DNA of 64,000 nt from Sporomusa sp. KB1 (GCF_007830295.1 NZ_VLKC01000002.1:3676356-3740355), one strand, 5' to 3'. Shown: positions 54,171-62,888, counted from the stretch's first letter. The notes: a model not told the origin generated them from the letters alone. Made by a program: numbers and translations.

Positions 54171-55427
54171 ATGGACTACATAAGTGAATTAACAGAAAAG
54201 GGCAAGGACGCAAAACAAGCAGCACGCAAACTGGCGACAATGTCAACAGCGCTGAAGAATGAGGCTCTACTAGCCATGGCCGCTGCTTTAGAAAAAGAAC
54301 AAGGCGTTATTGTTGCTGCTAATGCCAAAGACATTAACAGAGCGCAAGTAAATGGTATGCCCGAGCCGCTTATTGACCGGCTGCTATTAAATGAAACCAG
54401 AATACTAGCCATGGCCGAAGGCCTGCGGCAGATTGCAGCTCTGCCAGATCCGGTTGGTGAGGCGATCGGCGGCTGGTTGCGGCCTAACGGACTTGCTATT
54501 ACTAAAATTCGTGTGCCACTGGGCGTTATTGGCATTATCTATGAAGCTCGTCCTAACGTTACAGTGGATGCTGCTGGCTTGTGTTTAAAGGCAGGTAATG
54601 CCGTTATTTTACGTGGCGGTTCGGAGGCTATTGACTCTAATAAGGCCATTGCTGAAATTATTGCCGGGGCAGCTTATGCTGCTGGTGTGCCTGCTGGAGC
54701 TATTGCTCTTGTTGAGACTATCGACAGGCAAGTAGTCTCGGCTATGTTGAAGCTCAATCAGTATTTGGACGTTATCATTCCCCGGGGAGGGGCGGGACTG
54801 ATTAAAACGGTTGTAGAAAACAGTACGGTGCCGGTCATTGCAACAGGAACCGGCGTTTGCCATACCTTTGTCGATGCGACTGCTGATCTGGCGATGGCCC
54901 AGGAAATTGCTTTTAATGCTAAGGTTTCGCGGCCAGGGGTATGTAATGCTATGGAAACGTTACTGGTTCACGAGGCCGTGGCAGCACAGTTTTTACCGGC
55001 AATGCTTGAGCGTTACCACCAAGCTGGCGTTGAAATTAGAGGTTGTGAACAAACCATGAAATATCACTCGGCTGTTAAACCGGCTATAGCTGAAGATTGG
55101 GCGGCAGAGTTTCTTGATCTCATTCTGGCAGTACGTGTGGTAAGCAGTTTAGAGGCGGCTATTGAACATATTACTGCCTATAGTACCCGTCATTCAGAGG
55201 CCATTGTTACCTGCGACTATGAACATGCCAGGCGTTTCCAACAGGAAGTGGATGCTGCTGCTGTCTATGTTAATGCATCAACCCGCTTTACGGATGGCTT
55301 TGAGTTTGGGTTTGGTGCTGAGATTGGCATCAGTACGCAAAAGCTTCATGCCCGTGGTCCGATGGGTTTGCCTGAACTTACCAGTATCAAATACGTTATT
55401 AATGGTAATGGGCAAATACGAAAGTAA
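54171..55427 (+). CDS. proA: Glutamate-5-semialdehyde dehydrogenase
   Basis: Second step of proline synthesis (418 aa). Motifs IGIIYEARPNVTVDAAGLC (about 121-139), IPRGGAGLIKTVVENS, the catalytic Cys region AKVSRPGVCNAMETLL (about 250-265) and STRFTDGFEFGFGAEIGIST near the end. RBS GAGGGGGG. A small membrane-protein ORF begins one base after its stop. Confidence 0.96.
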   Translation: MDYISELTEKGKDAKQAARKLATMSTALKNEALLAMAAALEKEQGVIVAANAKDINRAQVNGMPEPLIDRLLLNETRILAMAEGLRQIAALPDPVGEAIGGWLRPNGLAITKIRVPLGVIGIIYEARPNVTVDAAGLCLKAGNAVILRGGSEAIDSNKAIAEIIAGAAYAAGVPAGAIALVETIDRQVVSAMLKLNQYLDVIIPRGGAGLIKTVVENSTVPVIATGTGVCHTFVDATADLAMAQEIAFNAKVSRPGVCNAMETLLVHEAVAAQFLPAMLERYHQAGVEIRGCEQTMKYHSAVKPAIAEDWAAEFLDLILAVRVVSSLEAAIEHITAYSTRHSEAIVTCDYEHARRFQQEVDAAAVYVNASTRFTDGFEFGFGAEIGISTQKLHARGPMGLPELTSIKYVINGNGQIRK

Positions 55428-55428
55428 A

Positions 55429-55593
55429 ATGAGTAAGCAAAAACAGATGAAGGGTTACTATTATGCTGTTTGCAATTATTTGCGTACACCAAAAGGGCGG
55501 CATGATGCTGTTGATTACCTATGGGCAGCAGTTATAATTATGGGAGTTGCCGCAATACTAATCGGGGCAGTGAACTTGTTTCAGCATAGCTGA
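55429..55593 (+). CDS. Small single-helix membrane protein after proA
   Basis: A 54-aa ORF: a basic N-terminal half (MSKQKQMKGYYYAVCNYLRTP broken by two Tyr-rich turns) and one hydrophobic helix (about 30-49). No obvious RBS; an in-frame ATG at 55408 inside proA would add seven residues. Its last codons, including the stop, lie inside repeat copy C. I do not recognise a family. It may be a real translationally coupled gene. Confidence 0.45.
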   Translation: MSKQKQMKGYYYAVCNYLRTPKGRHDAVDYLWAAVIIMGVAAILIGAVNLFQHS

Positions 55594-55675
55594 AACAGCG
55601 GCGGGTTCAGGTGAGGAGTCTGCCCCACCTGAACAAACGCCGCCTGCAGCGGCGGGAGTCTTAAGCCGCCGCAAA
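55570..55675 (-). repeat. Three-hairpin intergenic repeat, copy C (inverted)
   Basis: Read on the minus strand it aligns along its whole length with copy B. Hairpin 1 is CCGCCG-CTGC-AGGCGG, hairpin 2 is TTCAGGTGGGG/CCTCACCTGAA around CAGACT with one mismatch, and hairpin 3 is a perfect GTTTCAGC-TAT-GCTGAAAC followed by AAGTTCAC. It overlaps the end of the small ORF after proA. Confidence 0.85.
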
Positions 55676-55774
55676 GATAAAGTGGTGGCGCAACATGTAA
55701 CTCTTTTCACATTGACGATTATTTGATATAATGAAAATGATTAGAATTTTTTGGATATTTGAAAGGCAGATAGT

Positions 55775-56389
55775 ATGTTACATGCAAAAGCTAAGATAGG
55801 CATTATGGGCGGAACATTTGATCCTATTCATGTCGGGCATTTGGTAACAGCTGAAGCTGTCCGTATTGAGTATAATCTTGAAAAAGTTTTATTTATTCCT
55901 GCCAGCAATCCACCCCATAAGCAGGACTCGCTGGTTACGCCAGCCATTCATCGTTATATCATGACCATTATGGCTACCTATTCTAACCGTCATTTTTTTG
56001 TATCCGGTATTGAGCTTGAACGTTCTGGCTTATCCTATACAATTGATACGGTTAAGGATTTAATCGAATGTTATGGAGCCAGTACGGAGTTTTATTTTAT
56101 TACTGGTGCTGATGCTGTGAAGGATTTGCCCAGTTGGCAGGAGATTGATCAACTTCTGGATTTGTGTTATTTTGTAGCAGCAGCCCGCCCAGGCTGTATC
56201 AGCTATATTGACCAGGTAATAAAACAGTTTGGTGCCAAAGGCCGTCGGAGTATTCAGCGCTTGGCGACGCCGGAGTTAGAAATATCCTCAACAGATATTC
56301 GTGAACGGGTAAGGAAGGGGCGCTCCATAAAGTACATTGTACCAGAAAGTGTGGAAGACTATATTTACAAAGAAGGATTGTATCGTTAA
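55775..56389 (+). CDS. nadD: Nicotinate-nucleotide adenylyltransferase
   Basis: NAD synthesis enzyme (204 aa). The nucleotidyltransferase start GIMGGTFDPIHVGHL (about 9-23), SNPPHKQD (about 45) and the ISSTDIRERV motif (about 170). Standard place before yqeK and rsfS, here with an RRM gene inserted between. Confidence 0.96.
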   Translation: MLHAKAKIGIMGGTFDPIHVGHLVTAEAVRIEYNLEKVLFIPASNPPHKQDSLVTPAIHRYIMTIMATYSNRHFFVSGIELERSGLSYTIDTVKDLIECYGASTEFYFITGADAVKDLPSWQEIDQLLDLCYFVAAARPGCISYIDQVIKQFGAKGRRSIQRLATPELEISSTDIRERVRKGRSIKYIVPESVEDYIYKEGLYR

Positions 56390-56508
56390 GCCCGGTAATG
56401 TGGCAGATAAAGGCAGTACCAGTCAAGCATAAATCCTGGTTTTTTGCAGATAATGTTAACGTAAACTTATTCTGGTTTAAGTAGCTTGAGTAACGGAGGT
56501 GATTTCCT

Positions 56509-56760
56509 TTGGCAAAAACGCTGTATGTTGGTAATTTAGCCTGGAGTGCTACAGACACTACTCTTGCCGACGCTTTTCGTCCCCATGGTGCTGTAATTTC
56601 AAGCAGAATTATTACAGACAAAGAAACAGGACGGTCCCGTGGATTTGGGTTTGTAGAAGTAGAAGATGCTGACGCGGATAAAATGATTGAGGCCATGAAT
56701 GGTGCGCAAGTTGATGGCCGGCAGATTGTTGTTAATGAAGCTAAACCGCGGCAAGGTTAA
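56509..56760 (+). CDS. RRM-type RNA-binding protein
   Basis: A single RNA recognition motif (83 aa). RNP2 is LYVGNL (3-8) and RNP1 is RGFGFVEV (about 44-51). TTG 56509 follows GGAGGTG. Such glycine-light RRM proteins occur in Cyanobacteria and some Firmicutes, possibly as RNA chaperones. It has its own terminator and so is a monocistronic unit. Confidence 0.92.
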   Translation: MAKTLYVGNLAWSATDTTLADAFRPHGAVISSRIITDKETGRSRGFGFVEVEDADADKMIEAMNGAQVDGRQIVVNEAKPRQG

Positions 56761-56805
56761 TTTTTTAAGATATATTAGTTTGTCAATCGACTATGTATGA
56801 AATTT

Positions 56806-56830
56806 ACCTCCTGTCATAGGAGGTTTTTTA
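56806..56830 (+). terminator. Terminator of the RRM gene
   Basis: ACCTCCT-GTCAT-AGGAGGT followed by TTTTTTA. Confidence 0.88.
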
Positions 56831-56898
56831 TTTCTGTAAAAGAGGATATTTGCAGGAAACTGCCGAATTTTAGTACTGGAAGACAGGAGATGTAAATT

Positions 56899-57468
56899 AT
56901 GGATTATAATCAAGTGCTAGACAAGCTGTCACAGGTTTTGTCAGCTAAACGGCTCCAGCATTCTTTAGGTGTTAGCCAGAGCGCGGCAGAGCTTGCCGTT
57001 CAATTCGGCGAAGATGCAGAGAAGGCTAAGTTGACTGGCTTGCTTCATGATTGTGCCCGGGGGTTATCCAGCAATAACCTATTGCAAATGGCCGAAGCCT
57101 TTGCTATAGTGGTGAATGATGTCGAACATTGCCAACCCGTACTTTTGCATGCGCCACTGGGTGCTCATCTGGCCAGAAAAGAATATGGCGTTGATGATCC
57201 GCAAATTTTGCAGGCTATCGCGCTTCATACCACTGGCGGGCGTGATATGGCAACACTTGATAAGATTGTTTATCTGGCTGACTGTATTGAGCCAGGCCGG
57301 GAGTTTCCCGGTATAGACAGGCTGCGCAGCTTAGCTTTTACTGATTTGGATGCGGCGATGCTTGCCGCTTTTGATCAATCCCTGCACTATGTTATTGAGC
57401 TGGGTTTGCTTATCCATCCGGCTACTATTGAAGGACGTAATTATTTATTACAACAGCAAAACAAATAA
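56899..57468 (+). CDS. yqeK: YqeK-type HD hydrolase (diadenosine tetraphosphatase)
   Basis: 189 aa HD-domain protein. RLQHSLGVSQSAAELA (about 18-33), the HD pair in GLLHDCARG (about 48), and VYLADCIEPGR (about 130) are the family pattern. It splits Ap4A symmetrically. Usually next to nadD and rsfS, as here. Confidence 0.93.
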   Translation: MDYNQVLDKLSQVLSAKRLQHSLGVSQSAAELAVQFGEDAEKAKLTGLLHDCARGLSSNNLLQMAEAFAIVVNDVEHCQPVLLHAPLGAHLARKEYGVDDPQILQAIALHTTGGRDMATLDKIVYLADCIEPGREFPGIDRLRSLAFTDLDAAMLAAFDQSLHYVIELGLLIHPATIEGRNYLLQQQNK

Positions 57469-57510
57469 TTTTAGTGTGGGGTATTATCTTTGGGGAGAGG
57501 AGATGATGCC

Positions 57511-58518
57511 ATGAAAAAGGTACAAGATAAAGCCGGACAACGGCGGCGAAGAATTATTCGTTGGGACAGAATTTTCATTATGCTGGTAATCCTGTTCATT
57601 GCGGTAGTGGCAGTAACAGGAGCTACCGTGTATGCTTATCTCAATATGGTCCGTGTCCCGCCTGCTGTGCAGGTAGTCAAGTCGAAAGAGCGTCCCCCTG
57701 AGACACTGACAAACAAGGTCAACATTCTATTACTGGGGGTTGATGACAAAGACCGGGATTACCCTGGTAATGACGCCAGACGCTCTGATACTATGATGGT
57801 TGCAAGCATAAGTCCGGAGGATGGCACAATTAATTTGCTGTCTTTGCCGCGCGATACCATGGTTGTCATTCCAGGGCGTAAAGGCTATGATAAAATAAAT
57901 CATGCGTATGCCTATGGTGGGGTACAACTTGCTAAAAGTACAGTAGAGCAGTTTTTACAAATACCGATTAACTATTATGTAGTCCTTGACTGGCAAGCAT
58001 TTATCAAAACAATTGATACCCTGGGTGGTGTAGATCTTTACGTTGAACATGATATGCATTATCAGGACCCTTATGCAGAACTTGATATTGCTATTAATAA
58101 AGGCTATCAGCATTTGGATGGGGAAAAGGCTGGCCAATATGTACGGTTTCGCAGTGATGAGCTTGGCGACATTGGTCGTGTGCAGCGCCAGCAGCGTTTT
58201 CTAAAAGCGTTGGCCAAAGAGACGATGCAAGTAAGCACTATTTTTAAGGTTCCTGCGCTGGTTAATACGCTGAATCAGTATATTGAAACCGATATGTCGG
58301 CAATGACCATGGTTAAAGTTGGCAATAGCCTCAAGAGCTTTAATTCAAATAATCTGGTAGCTGAGATGCTGCCAGGAGATTTTGCGACAATTGACGAATT
58401 AAGCTATTGGATTCCTAATAAGGAACAAACGCAACAGCTAGTCCAAATCATGTTTTTGTCTGATTCTAAAGCAACAGGAGCGCCCAAGGGAAAGAATGTT
58501 TCTGCCAATATAAAATGA
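57511..58518 (+). CDS. LytR-CpsA-Psr family glycopolymer transferase
   Basis: 335 aa. An N-terminal membrane helix (about 24-46) and the LCP catalytic domain: ILLLGVDDKDRDYPGNDARR, SDTMMVASI, LSLPRDTMVVIPG, KINHAYAYGG, and the GQYVRFRSDELGDIGRVQRQ region (about 205-225). It moves lipid-linked polymers to peptidoglycan or another acceptor. ATG 57511 is 8 nt after GAGAGGAG. Confidence 0.92.
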   Translation: MKKVQDKAGQRRRRIIRWDRIFIMLVILFIAVVAVTGATVYAYLNMVRVPPAVQVVKSKERPPETLTNKVNILLLGVDDKDRDYPGNDARRSDTMMVASISPEDGTINLLSLPRDTMVVIPGRKGYDKINHAYAYGGVQLAKSTVEQFLQIPINYYVVLDWQAFIKTIDTLGGVDLYVEHDMHYQDPYAELDIAINKGYQHLDGEKAGQYVRFRSDELGDIGRVQRQQRFLKALAKETMQVSTIFKVPALVNTLNQYIETDMSAMTMVKVGNSLKSFNSNNLVAEMLPGDFATIDELSYWIPNKEQTQQLVQIMFLSDSKATGAPKGKNVSANIK

Positions 58519-58600
58519 GACTTAGCTTCAGGTGGGGATTAACCCCATCTCTCTTCTTTGCAGGAAACTTGTTTGCCGATATATTCGGCAATAAAGAAAT
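58516..58600 (+). repeat. Degenerate copy D of the intergenic repeat
   Basis: At the stop of the LCP gene: GACTTAGCTTCAGGTGGGG-ATTAA-CCCCATCT recalls the middle hairpin, and ACTTGTTTGCCGA-TATAT-TCGGCAA a diverged third hairpin. Hairpin 1 is missing. Up to rsfS there is also a long imperfect hairpin (58608-58679; ACAGGC/GCCTGT and GGTGT/ACACC) and no gene. Confidence 0.5.
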
Positions 58601-58772
58601 TACAGGCACAGGCTGATGGTGTATGACAGTCCACCACTAGCGTTTGACTTCCGCTTTTGCCAACACACCACCCGCCTGTAAAAATCTTTAACGCGTTGTA
58701 TATTGTCCCGAATAAAATAATTTTGGAAAGAAAAAGCTATAGGAAGAGTTTGCAGGAGGTATTTGTTAATTG

Positions 58773-59123
58773 ATGATTGATAATGACAGCAAGTTAGCTG
58801 AGCTAACGGCCCAAGCCGCCAGTGACAAAAAGGCACATGATATCATTATTATGGATTTGGCGGGTATTTCACCGGTGACTGACTACTTTATTATCTGCAG
58901 TGCTAATTCGACTACTCAGGTTCAGGCAATAGCCGATAATATGGAAGAAAAGCTCGCAGAGCAAGGTGTTAAGCTGCTGCATAGAGAAGGCTACCGGGAA
59001 GCACGGTGGGTTCTTTTGGATTATGGAAACTTTGTGGCCCACATTTTTGTGGAAGAGGATCGCCAATTCTATAACCTTGAGCGGTTATGGGGTGATGCTA
59101 AACAAGTGTCTTATCAAGGATAG
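58773..59123 (+). CDS. rsfS: Ribosomal silencing factor RsfS
   Basis: 116 aa. DLAGISPVTDYFIICSANST (about 28-47) and WVLLDYGNFVAHIF (about 84-97) define the family; it binds L14 and blocks subunit joining in starvation. ATG 58773 or TTG 58770; AGGAGG lies 10-13 nt upstream. Confidence 0.95.
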   Translation: MIDNDSKLAELTAQAASDKKAHDIIIMDLAGISPVTDYFIICSANSTTQVQAIADNMEEKLAEQGVKLLHREGYREARWVLLDYGNFVAHIFVEEDRQFYNLERLWGDAKQVSYQG

Positions 59124-59130
59124 GTGCAAT

Positions 59131-60012
59131 ATGGATAATTTTAAACATAAGTACAGACCAGGTGATGTAGTAGAGTTAATCGCTGTCCGGAAAAGTGAGT
59201 TGGGAGTTTTTTTAGATGTTGGTACAGGCAATACCAGTGACGATATCTTATTGCATAAGGCCCAGCAAACGGAGGAAATTGCCGTTGGACAAGCGGTTAA
59301 GGTATATCTTTATAAAGATCCTAAGGGCAGGTTGACTGCCAGTATGCGTCTGCCACAGATGCAAGAAGGGCAGGTAGCGAGAGTAGAGGTTATTAATACA
59401 ACACGGGATGGTATTTTTGTTAATATTGGTGCTGAACGAGGGGTATTCATGCCTCATGCTGGCCGGCGAGGCTTGCCGAAGGTTGGCGAAAAGGTGTGGG
59501 TCAAGCTGTATCGTGATAAGTCTGACCGTCCTGCAGTTACTATGGAAGTTGAGGATGAACTCAGACAGGCTTCCCGTCCGGCTGAGTTCATCAAAGTCGG
59601 CGATACTGTCACCGGCTCGGTCTATAACTATAATGATCAAGGGGCCTTCCTATTTACCAAAGAGCGCTTTATTGCTTTTTTGCACAATGATGAAATGCTT
59701 GAACGCCCGCGTGTTGGGGCCGAACTTACTGTCCGGGTTACCTATTTGCGGGAAGACGGCCGGCTTAATGTATCGATGCGCCCGATCAAAGAAAATGCAA
59801 TGGATGTTGATGCTGCCAAAATACTGGAAGTACTTCGCACCAGAGGCGGCCAGATGCCGTACAGTGATGCATCGCCGCCAGAAATCATCAAGGAAAAGTT
59901 TAAGATTAGTAAAGCAGCTTTTAAACGCGCTATGGGGCGGTTGCTCAAAGACCGGCTTGTTGAACAAAGAGAGGGCTGGACATATTTACAAAATAACGAA
60001 GATGGCAAGTAA
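59131..60012 (+). CDS. CvfB-like S1-domain RNA-binding protein
   Basis: 293 aa. Tandem S1-like domains (about 5-65, 70-135, 150-215) with GVFLDVG, GIFVNIGAERGVFMP and GAFLFTKERFIAF, followed by a winged-helix region near the end (KFKISKAAFKRAMGRLLKD). ATG 59131 follows GATAGGTG. Its last coding bases form the left arm of its own terminator. Confidence 0.88.
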   Translation: MDNFKHKYRPGDVVELIAVRKSELGVFLDVGTGNTSDDILLHKAQQTEEIAVGQAVKVYLYKDPKGRLTASMRLPQMQEGQVARVEVINTTRDGIFVNIGAERGVFMPHAGRRGLPKVGEKVWVKLYRDKSDRPAVTMEVEDELRQASRPAEFIKVGDTVTGSVYNYNDQGAFLFTKERFIAFLHNDEMLERPRVGAELTVRVTYLREDGRLNVSMRPIKENAMDVDAAKILEVLRTRGGQMPYSDASPPEIIKEKFKISKAAFKRAMGRLLKDRLVEQREGWTYLQNNEDGK

Positions 60013-60030
60013 GCCATCTTCGTTATTTTT
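59995..60030 (+). terminator. Terminator overlapping the stop codon of the S1-domain gene
   Basis: AACGAAGATGGC (59995-60006) pairs perfectly with GCCATCTTCGTT (60013-60024); the loop AAGTAA contains the stop codon. ATTTTT follows. Confidence 0.9.
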
Positions 60031-60037
60031 CGATTTA

Positions 60038-60154
60038 TCATGTTGGGAGCGAGTTTTTGCAGGGCATATGCTTCTTCTGGTCAGTCGTGTCCGCGTTCTT
60101 AGCGTTTGTATTAGTAGTTGCAAGTTTATTATTTTTTGTATCTTTTGTAGTCAA
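60038..60154 (-). CDS. Tiny hydrophilic protein (38 aa)
   Basis: TTG 60154 with a strong AAGGAGGG 6 nt upstream. The product MTTKDTKNNKLATTNTNAKN continues to a Cys-containing C-terminus, MPCKNSLPT. It is rich in Asn, Thr and Lys, with no hydrophobic stretch. Not recognised. Composition and size are like minor small spore proteins, which is only a suggestion. It follows the 49-aa ORF on the same strand. Confidence 0.5.
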   Translation of the reverse strand: MTTKDTKNNKLATTNTNAKNADTTDQKKHMPCKNSLPT

Positions 60155-60213
60155 AGCAATCCCTCCTTAAAATTTTAGTTTGTGGATAAGCTGCCAGCTT
60201 ATCTGCGGGGCGG

Positions 60214-60363
60214 TCAGCCACCAGCTTTGGTACGTTCTTTGGAAGAATGGGCAGAAGACTGGAGGTCATTGGCAGAGAGAGTGTCATTGCTTACCTGATG
60301 GTTTGACTGGGTGGGGCTTGTGCGTGGACTGCCATTGCCAGGCGTTGGTTTTTTATTTGCCAA
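60214..60363 (-). CDS. Tiny hydrophilic protein (49 aa)
   Basis: TTG 60363 with GAGGTG 7 nt upstream. The product begins MANKKPTPGNGSPRTSPTQS and ends SSKERTKAGG. Rich in Ser, Asn, Thr, Pro and Lys; no hydrophobic segment. Same style as the 38-aa ORF 59 nt downstream, so the two form a likely pair. No family recognised. Confidence 0.5.
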   Translation of the reverse strand: MANKKPTPGNGSPRTSPTQSNHQVSNDTLSANDLQSSAHSSKERTKAGG

Positions 60364-60470
60364 ATTATTCACCTCACATGCTAAGTTTTATACTGGGCTA
60401 CATATAGTTTTCCCAGATGATGAATTAGCATGAGCGACAATGATTGCTAGCTGTAAGCGTTTAAAAAACA

Positions 60471-60504
60471 CCAAAACCCCGCCATTTTTTTAGCGGGGTT
60501 TTGG
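60471..60504 (-). terminator. Terminator of the CNNM/CBS gene
   Basis: CCAAAACCCCGC (60471-60482) pairs with GCGGGGTTTTGG (60493-60504). On the minus strand a TGTTTTTT run follows. It ends about 14 nt from the gene's stop. Confidence 0.88.
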
Positions 60505-60517
60505 TAAATGAGTTCAC

Positions 60518-61852
60518 TCACTCCAAGGAATGGTCACCATCTATTGGCGGTAAATTGCGGGTAATGAGTACTTTGTCAACCCGCGCTTTGTCCATATCGA
60601 CAATCTCAAAAATATAGCCATTCCATTCAAATTTCTCGGGGGTACTGGGAATATGACCAAGATAAGAAACAATAAAGCCCCCGAGCGTCTGGAAATAGCC
60701 TCTTTCTTCACCTGGGAAATGATCAACATCCAGCAGTTCCTTGAGTTCTTCCGCTGACAACATACCATCCACCAGCCATGAGCCATCGCTGCGGGGGATG
60801 ATATCAGGTTCCTCATCTTCGCCGAGATATGGCATATCGCCAACAATGTGCTCAGCAATATCATAAAGGCTAATCATGCCTGACATGCCACCATATTCAT
60901 CAACTACCAATGCGACATAGACTCCGGTATCTTTAAAGTTTTCCAGAACCTTTAAAGCCGGTGTATTTTTCGGAATAAAAAGAGGTTGGCGAGAGGCATC
61001 TTCGAGTGCCAAGGGGCGGCCGGGAATATAGTGAGCTAAGACTTCATTGGAATAAATAACACCCACTATCTCATCTAAACTGCCGCGGGCTACAGGAAAA
61101 AACAGATGGTTGGTACTGCGAATAATCCGTAAATTGCACTGGTCATTATCTTCTAGGTCCAGCCACTTGATTTGAGTTCGTGGTGTCATAAGTGCCCCTA
61201 CTCGCATATCTCCCAGGATAAAAATTTTTTCCAGCATCTCCCGCTCGGCTTTTTCAAACACACCGTGTTGGGCTCCCTGACCAATCAGTACTCGTACTTC
61301 TTCTTCCGTTACCGGTGGTTCCGCCGGCGGCTTAGTGCCCAGAAGTTTCATTGCCAGAGAAGTAGAAAGACTCAATAAATGAACTAATGGCCGGTTGATA
61401 CGCACAAAGGCGGACATTGGTCTGGCGATAGCGGCTGCAATGGGTTCCGGGTTATTAAGTGCCAGCTTTTTTGGCACAAGTTCGCCGGCTATCAGCGACA
61501 GATAGGTAATGATACTTACGACAATAGCAAGACTAATAGCATTACTATACCCCTGCAAAAAAGGGATGGCATTCAAAAAAGAAGCAAGATAGTTAGCTAT
61601 TTTGGCACCACCAAAAGCACCAGTAAGAATTCCAATAAGAGTAATGCCAACTTGTACGGCAGACAACAGCGCTGTAGGCTCTTCTGCCATCTTTAGTGCA
61701 GCCTGCGCGCCTTTATTGCCAGTAGCTGCCATATTCTCCAAACGACTTTTACGGGAAGACACAATCGCCATTTCTGTCATGGCAAATATTCCATTTGCAA
61801 AAATCAGAATGATGATAATTATAATTTCGGTGCCAATCGAGCCTGTGTCCAA
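60518..61852 (-). CDS. CNNM/CBS-domain membrane protein (HlyC/CorC family)
   Basis: 444 aa. A DUF21/CNNM membrane domain (about 5-190) with four hydrophobic stretches and GELVPKKLAL (about 116), two CBS domains (about 210-335) with VDEYGGMSGMIS, and a C-terminal CorC/HlyC domain (YFQTLGGFIVSYLGHIP). Members are ion (Mg2+/Co2+) transporters or regulators; the label hemolysin is historical. The TTG start lies 14 nt after AAGGAGAG, so it is somewhat uncertain. Confidence 0.9.
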   Translation of the reverse strand: MDTGSIGTEIIIIIILIFANGIFAMTEMAIVSSRKSRLENMAATGNKGAQAALKMAEEPTALLSAVQVGITLIGILTGAFGGAKIANYLASFLNAIPFLQGYSNAISLAIVVSIITYLSLIAGELVPKKLALNNPEPIAAAIARPMSAFVRINRPLVHLLSLSTSLAMKLLGTKPPAEPPVTEEEVRVLIGQGAQHGVFEKAEREMLEKIFILGDMRVGALMTPRTQIKWLDLEDNDQCNLRIIRSTNHLFFPVARGSLDEIVGVIYSNEVLAHYIPGRPLALEDASRQPLFIPKNTPALKVLENFKDTGVYVALVVDEYGGMSGMISLYDIAEHIVGDMPYLGEDEEPDIIPRSDGSWLVDGMLSAEELKELLDVDHFPGEERGYFQTLGGFIVSYLGHIPSTPEKFEWNGYIFEIVDMDKARVDKVLITRNLPPIDGDHSLE

Positions 61853-61916
61853 AATTAAGATAGCACTCTCCTTACTAATAAATTACCCGCTAGCTTACAG
61901 CAGCGGGTAGCCTGTT

Positions 61917-62501
61917 TTATAATTTATCGACTGCCGCCGCTTTTTTACTTCGCTTTATAACATAAGAAATGACACCTGCGACTAGGATGATTATAAGTGA
62001 AATAATCAGCATATCCGATTTATGCTGTGTATACATTTCAATAGCTTGCGACCCAAAATAGTAAATGAGTATGCCTTCCAGTAAAAAACGCTTCGCACGG
62101 CCAAGGAAGGAGATCAAAAAAAATACCTTCATATTGATTTTAAGAGCGCCTGCCGTGATGCAGACAAACTTATAGGGAATGGGTGACAAGGACGCTAAAA
62201 ATATAGCCCACAGGGCATTTTCCTGTACAGTGGTTTGTATTTTGTCCATATATTTGGGGGGAATAAACTTACGGGCGGCCGGAAGACCAATTTTTAGTCC
62301 GATCATATAACCAATTAAGCCACCCAAAATAGAAACAATAGTAGCTGCCAAGCCGTAAAAAATGGCATTTTGCGGCTTAGCTATTGCAAGTGGTATGAGA
62401 ATCAGATCAGGAAATACTGGTGAAATAAAGGACTCTGTGAAAGCAGCAAGTAAGAGACCCGTAAGACCCCATTCTAAGAGTATTGCCAGCAGTGCTTCCA
62501 T
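61917..62501 (-). CDS. VTT/DedA-family membrane protein (YqaA-like)
   Basis: 194 aa with about five hydrophobic segments. FTESFISPVFPDLILIPLA (about 21-39) and SLSPIPYKFVCITAGALKI (about 104-122) are VTT-domain features; this family includes lipid scramblases and flippases. Upstream of, and same strand as, the CNNM gene with a 64-nt gap that contains only a weak hairpin. Confidence 0.85.
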   Translation of the reverse strand: MEALLAILLEWGLTGLLLAAFTESFISPVFPDLILIPLAIAKPQNAIFYGLAATIVSILGGLIGYMIGLKIGLPAARKFIPPKYMDKIQTTVQENALWAIFLASLSPIPYKFVCITAGALKINMKVFFLISFLGRAKRFLLEGILIYYFGSQAIEMYTQHKSDMLIISLIIILVAGVISYVIKRSKKAAAVDKL

Positions 62502-62641
62502 TGATATATTTCCCTTCTTTTAGATTGTCATTATTACAATAAAGTATACGATACGATAGTAATAGTTTAGCTTACATGTAGTACTTCAGTCAAGAAGTAA
62601 GGAGCAGCAAGAATGCGCTAAGAAGGAAAGAAAGCAAAATA

Positions 62642-62674
62642 AAAGCCTGCGAGATAAATCATCGCAAGCTTTTG
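62642..62674 (-). terminator. Terminator of tRNA-Ala
   Basis: On the minus strand AAAAGC-TTGCGA pairs with TCGCA-GGCTTTT around TGATTTATC, followed by ATTTTGC. It starts a few nt after the tRNA 3' end. Confidence 0.7.
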
Positions 62675-62677
62675 TGT

Positions 62678-62753
62678 TGGTGGAGATAAGCGGGATCGAA
62701 CCGCTGGCCTCTTGAATGCCATTCAAGCGCTCTCCCAGCTGAGCTATACCCCC
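62678..62753 (-). tRNA. tRNA-Ala (anticodon GGC)
   Basis: A full 76-nt cloverleaf ending in encoded CCA. Anticodon stem TTGAA/TTCAA closes the loop TGGCATT, giving GGC. The D-arm AGCTCAGCTGGGAGAGC and T-arm AGCGGTTCGATCCCGCT are standard; 7-bp acceptor stem with G-U pairs. Confidence 0.96.
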
Positions 62754-62888
62754 ATAAATACATATTAATTATACTTAGACAGCAACATAATGTCAAGATT
62801 TTTTGCTTAATTTCGAACCATTATAGCAGGTACTTATCTATATTATGCAGAATACTTTGAGATTAGAGTAAGGAAGAAGGAAGCAACT

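Noticed and set aside
60180..60407. A 75-aa + strand ORF
   Set aside because: It lacks an RBS, is Cys/Trp-rich in an odd way, and lies antisense to the 49-aa minus-strand ORF with a clear RBS.
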